Virus record (IMG/VR): IMGVR_UViG_3300025012_000137
Location: 1-48,433 of that record
Length of the DNA: 48,433 nucleotides
Direction: 5' to 3' (one strand)
Source: a virus
Under the pieces are notes generated by a model that was not told the origin of the DNA, did not search any database, and was given only the letters and a program-made list of their open reading frames with translations. Positions 47,430 to 48,433 of the stretch are shown here, in pieces; position 1 is the stretch's first letter, and every line of letters begins with the position of its first letter. Position numbers and translations under genes: made by a program.

Positions 47430-48433
47430 TTAGATATAAAACCTGTGGTCACATACTATTCTAGTGTCAGATGCCAGAGTAAAATTACCGCCTGTGTATA
47501 AAAGGCAAGTTATTTTTGCTGCTGTGATTACTTGTATTAATGAGACCTGCCAATCAGAAAGACCTGTTCTATAAAAATTACCCGATGTATAAACATTTGC
47601 AGCAGGCGTAAATGGAGTTGTCGCATATATAAAATTAGATGCTGTTCCTCCAGTTATGCCAGATGAAAATATTCCAAAATAAACATCGTTTCTATCTATT
47701 CTGTACTTTGCTTTTGATGTTGTTACGGATGTGTATGTCATTGAAGAATTTCCACCATATGATGGCTGCCAATCCAATAATCTACTCTCATAAATCGGTC
47801 TATTGATAAGATTAACCGCCGTGAAAGTCGGAACGCTCCAAGTATATCCAGCCCCAGCAGAAAGAGTAGCGGCGAAACGTCCGATAACCTCGACTATATC
47901 TGTATTAGCGGGAACATTGTCCCATTTTCTTCCTTTTTCATCTGTGCTACTTGCAGCCAAATCGCCAGCAACATTGGCTGCGGGATAACGTGAAACACCA
48001 ATCCTGACTGCCGAATCAAGTGTTTCCCAAGAAAGATAGGTAAAATAATCGATTTCTTTAGTGGCTAACTCCGAAGAACCAGCGTTACACCAGTTCGTTC
48101 CAGCTGTTAATTCGGCCGAAAGAGCCGAGGTAATTTCCCTTATCTCATCCCCTATTCTTTTCCTGATAGGATTTCCTGCCGAAGGGTCGCTTCCGTCCAG
48201 ATGTTTGATAGCTACTGTTAGATTGTTGGAGGTGACGGAGGGAACTATTTTGTAAGGAGTTTCGTTGGTAAGTTCCAGAGCGTCATTCGCCGTAAAAACC
48301 AAAGCTACATTCTTTGTTCCCGCAGAAAAATCAACCAAAGAACCTGCGTTGGAAGAAGCATAAACAGTCACTCTAGTTAAGGTGTCTGGAGTTCCGTCAG
48401 TGAAAACACCCTCTCCCACTTCCCACTCGGATT
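47430..48433 (-). CDS. Tail fibre / receptor-binding protein, allele B (5' part cut by window end)
   Basis: The frame is open to the last base (reading SEWEVGEGVFTDG at the edge), so an apparent GTG start at 48419 is not real. The missing first part is at 739-892; joining 48433 to 739 keeps the frame and gives 386 codons including stop. Compared with allele A the central part reads VRIGVSRYPAANVAGDLAAS instead of FTIGWSRIPYANVGADVNMA, while both flanks match. The C-terminal end (NDVYFGIFSSGITGGTAS...RIVCDHRFYI) is shared by both alleles in the closed genome. Confidence 0.75.
   Translation of the reverse strand, partial: SEWEVGEGVFTDGTPDTLTRVTVYASSNAGSLVDFSAGTKNVALVFTANDALELTNETPYKIVPSVTSNNLTVAIKHLDGSDPSAGNPIRKRIGDEIREITSALSAELTAGTNWCNAGSSELATKEIDYFTYLSWETLDSAVRIGVSRYPAANVAGDLAASSTDEKGRKWDNVPANTDIVEVIGRFAATLSAGAGYTWSVPTFTAVNLINRPIYESRLLDWQPSYGGNSSMTYTSVTTSKAKYRIDRNDVYFGIFSSGITGGTASNFIYATTPFTPAANVYTSGNFYRTGLSDWQVSLIQVITAAKITCLLYTGGNFTLASDTRIVCDHRFYI
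47702..48433. repeat. Terminal homology, copy B of the contig-end duplication
   Basis: Aligns to 1-738; see copy A. It defines a genome unit of 47701 bp with allele A or 47695 bp with allele B. Confidence 0.85.

Noticed and set aside
1-48433. Diversity-generating retroelement behind the variable fibre tip
   Set aside because: No reverse transcriptase or template repeat was found, and differences are not limited to adenine positions.
1-48433. Alternative genetic code with UGA as Gly, as in some CPR lineages
   Set aside because: Many ATGA overlaps use TGA as a true stop, and genes would fuse otherwise.
48419-48433. GTG at 48419 as the start of the allele-B fibre gene
   Set aside because: The frame is open to the window end and matches the interior of allele A, so the start lies beyond the window.

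Overview
The window is one complete, or nearly complete, tailed-phage genome seen as a circularly permuted contig. Positions 1-738 and 47702-48433 are two versions of the same stretch of one tail-fibre gene. If the contig is closed through them, the gene is in frame and the genome unit is about 47.7 kb. No integrase, repressor, DNA polymerase, primase or helicase was recognised, and no tape-measure, sheath or tail-tube gene. A large portal, a short adaptor and a 1251-residue internal-type virion protein make a short-tailed (podovirus-like) particle the best guess. TGA and TAG both act as stops, so the code is the standard bacterial one.

Host clues: promoters are near-consensus sigma-70 type (TTGACA, 17 bp, usually an extended TGCTATAAT), and an amidase endolysin implies peptidoglycan. 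Most genes, including capsid, portal and terminase, have no Shine-Dalgarno sequence but an A/T-rich leader such as AATAAATATG. That combination does not fit Bacteroidetes promoters. It would fit an uncultured lineage such as Patescibacteria (CPR), but this is inference only.

Layout. (1) Late genes lie on the minus strand in one block of about 34 kb that crosses the contig ends: 14.6 kb down to 1, then 48.4 kb down to 33.2 kb. In transcription order they are small and large terminase, portal, scaffold-like protein, decoration-like protein, gpT-like major capsid protein, two Ser/Pro-repeat proteins, adaptor, four glycosyltransferase-like and two methyltransferase-like genes, the tail fibre, more tail and fibre genes, an HNH-AP2 endonuclease, internal virion proteins, a beta-helix spike and small membrane proteins. 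Two plus-strand cassettes with their own promoters interrupt it: a Tad2-like gene (1922-2146) and two membrane or secreted proteins (42557-43274). (2) A divergent control region, 14.6-18.2 kb, holds a polypyrimidine tract, consensus promoters, a DnaA-box palindrome and structured leader RNA. (3) Early and middle genes lie on the plus strand, 15.5-31.3 kb: small regulators, repeat proteins, an RNA-repair cassette (polynucleotide kinase plus a phosphoesterase-RNA ligase fusion), DUF3310, a PD-(D/E)XK nuclease, an HExxH protein, an OB-like protein, DUF1617, NinG, a DnaQ-type exonuclease, then amidase and membrane or secreted lysis-type genes. (4) A minus-strand accessory patch, 31.3-32.9 kb, carries a holin-like gene and small Cys-rich and HNH genes that, unlike most others, have strong Shine-Dalgarno sites.

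How it may work together: the phage probably borrows the host replisome through DnaA and adds recombination nucleases and RNA repair. The late glycosyltransferases may decorate the Ser/Thr-rich virion proteins or a surface polymer. The tail-fibre tip varies within the sampled population.
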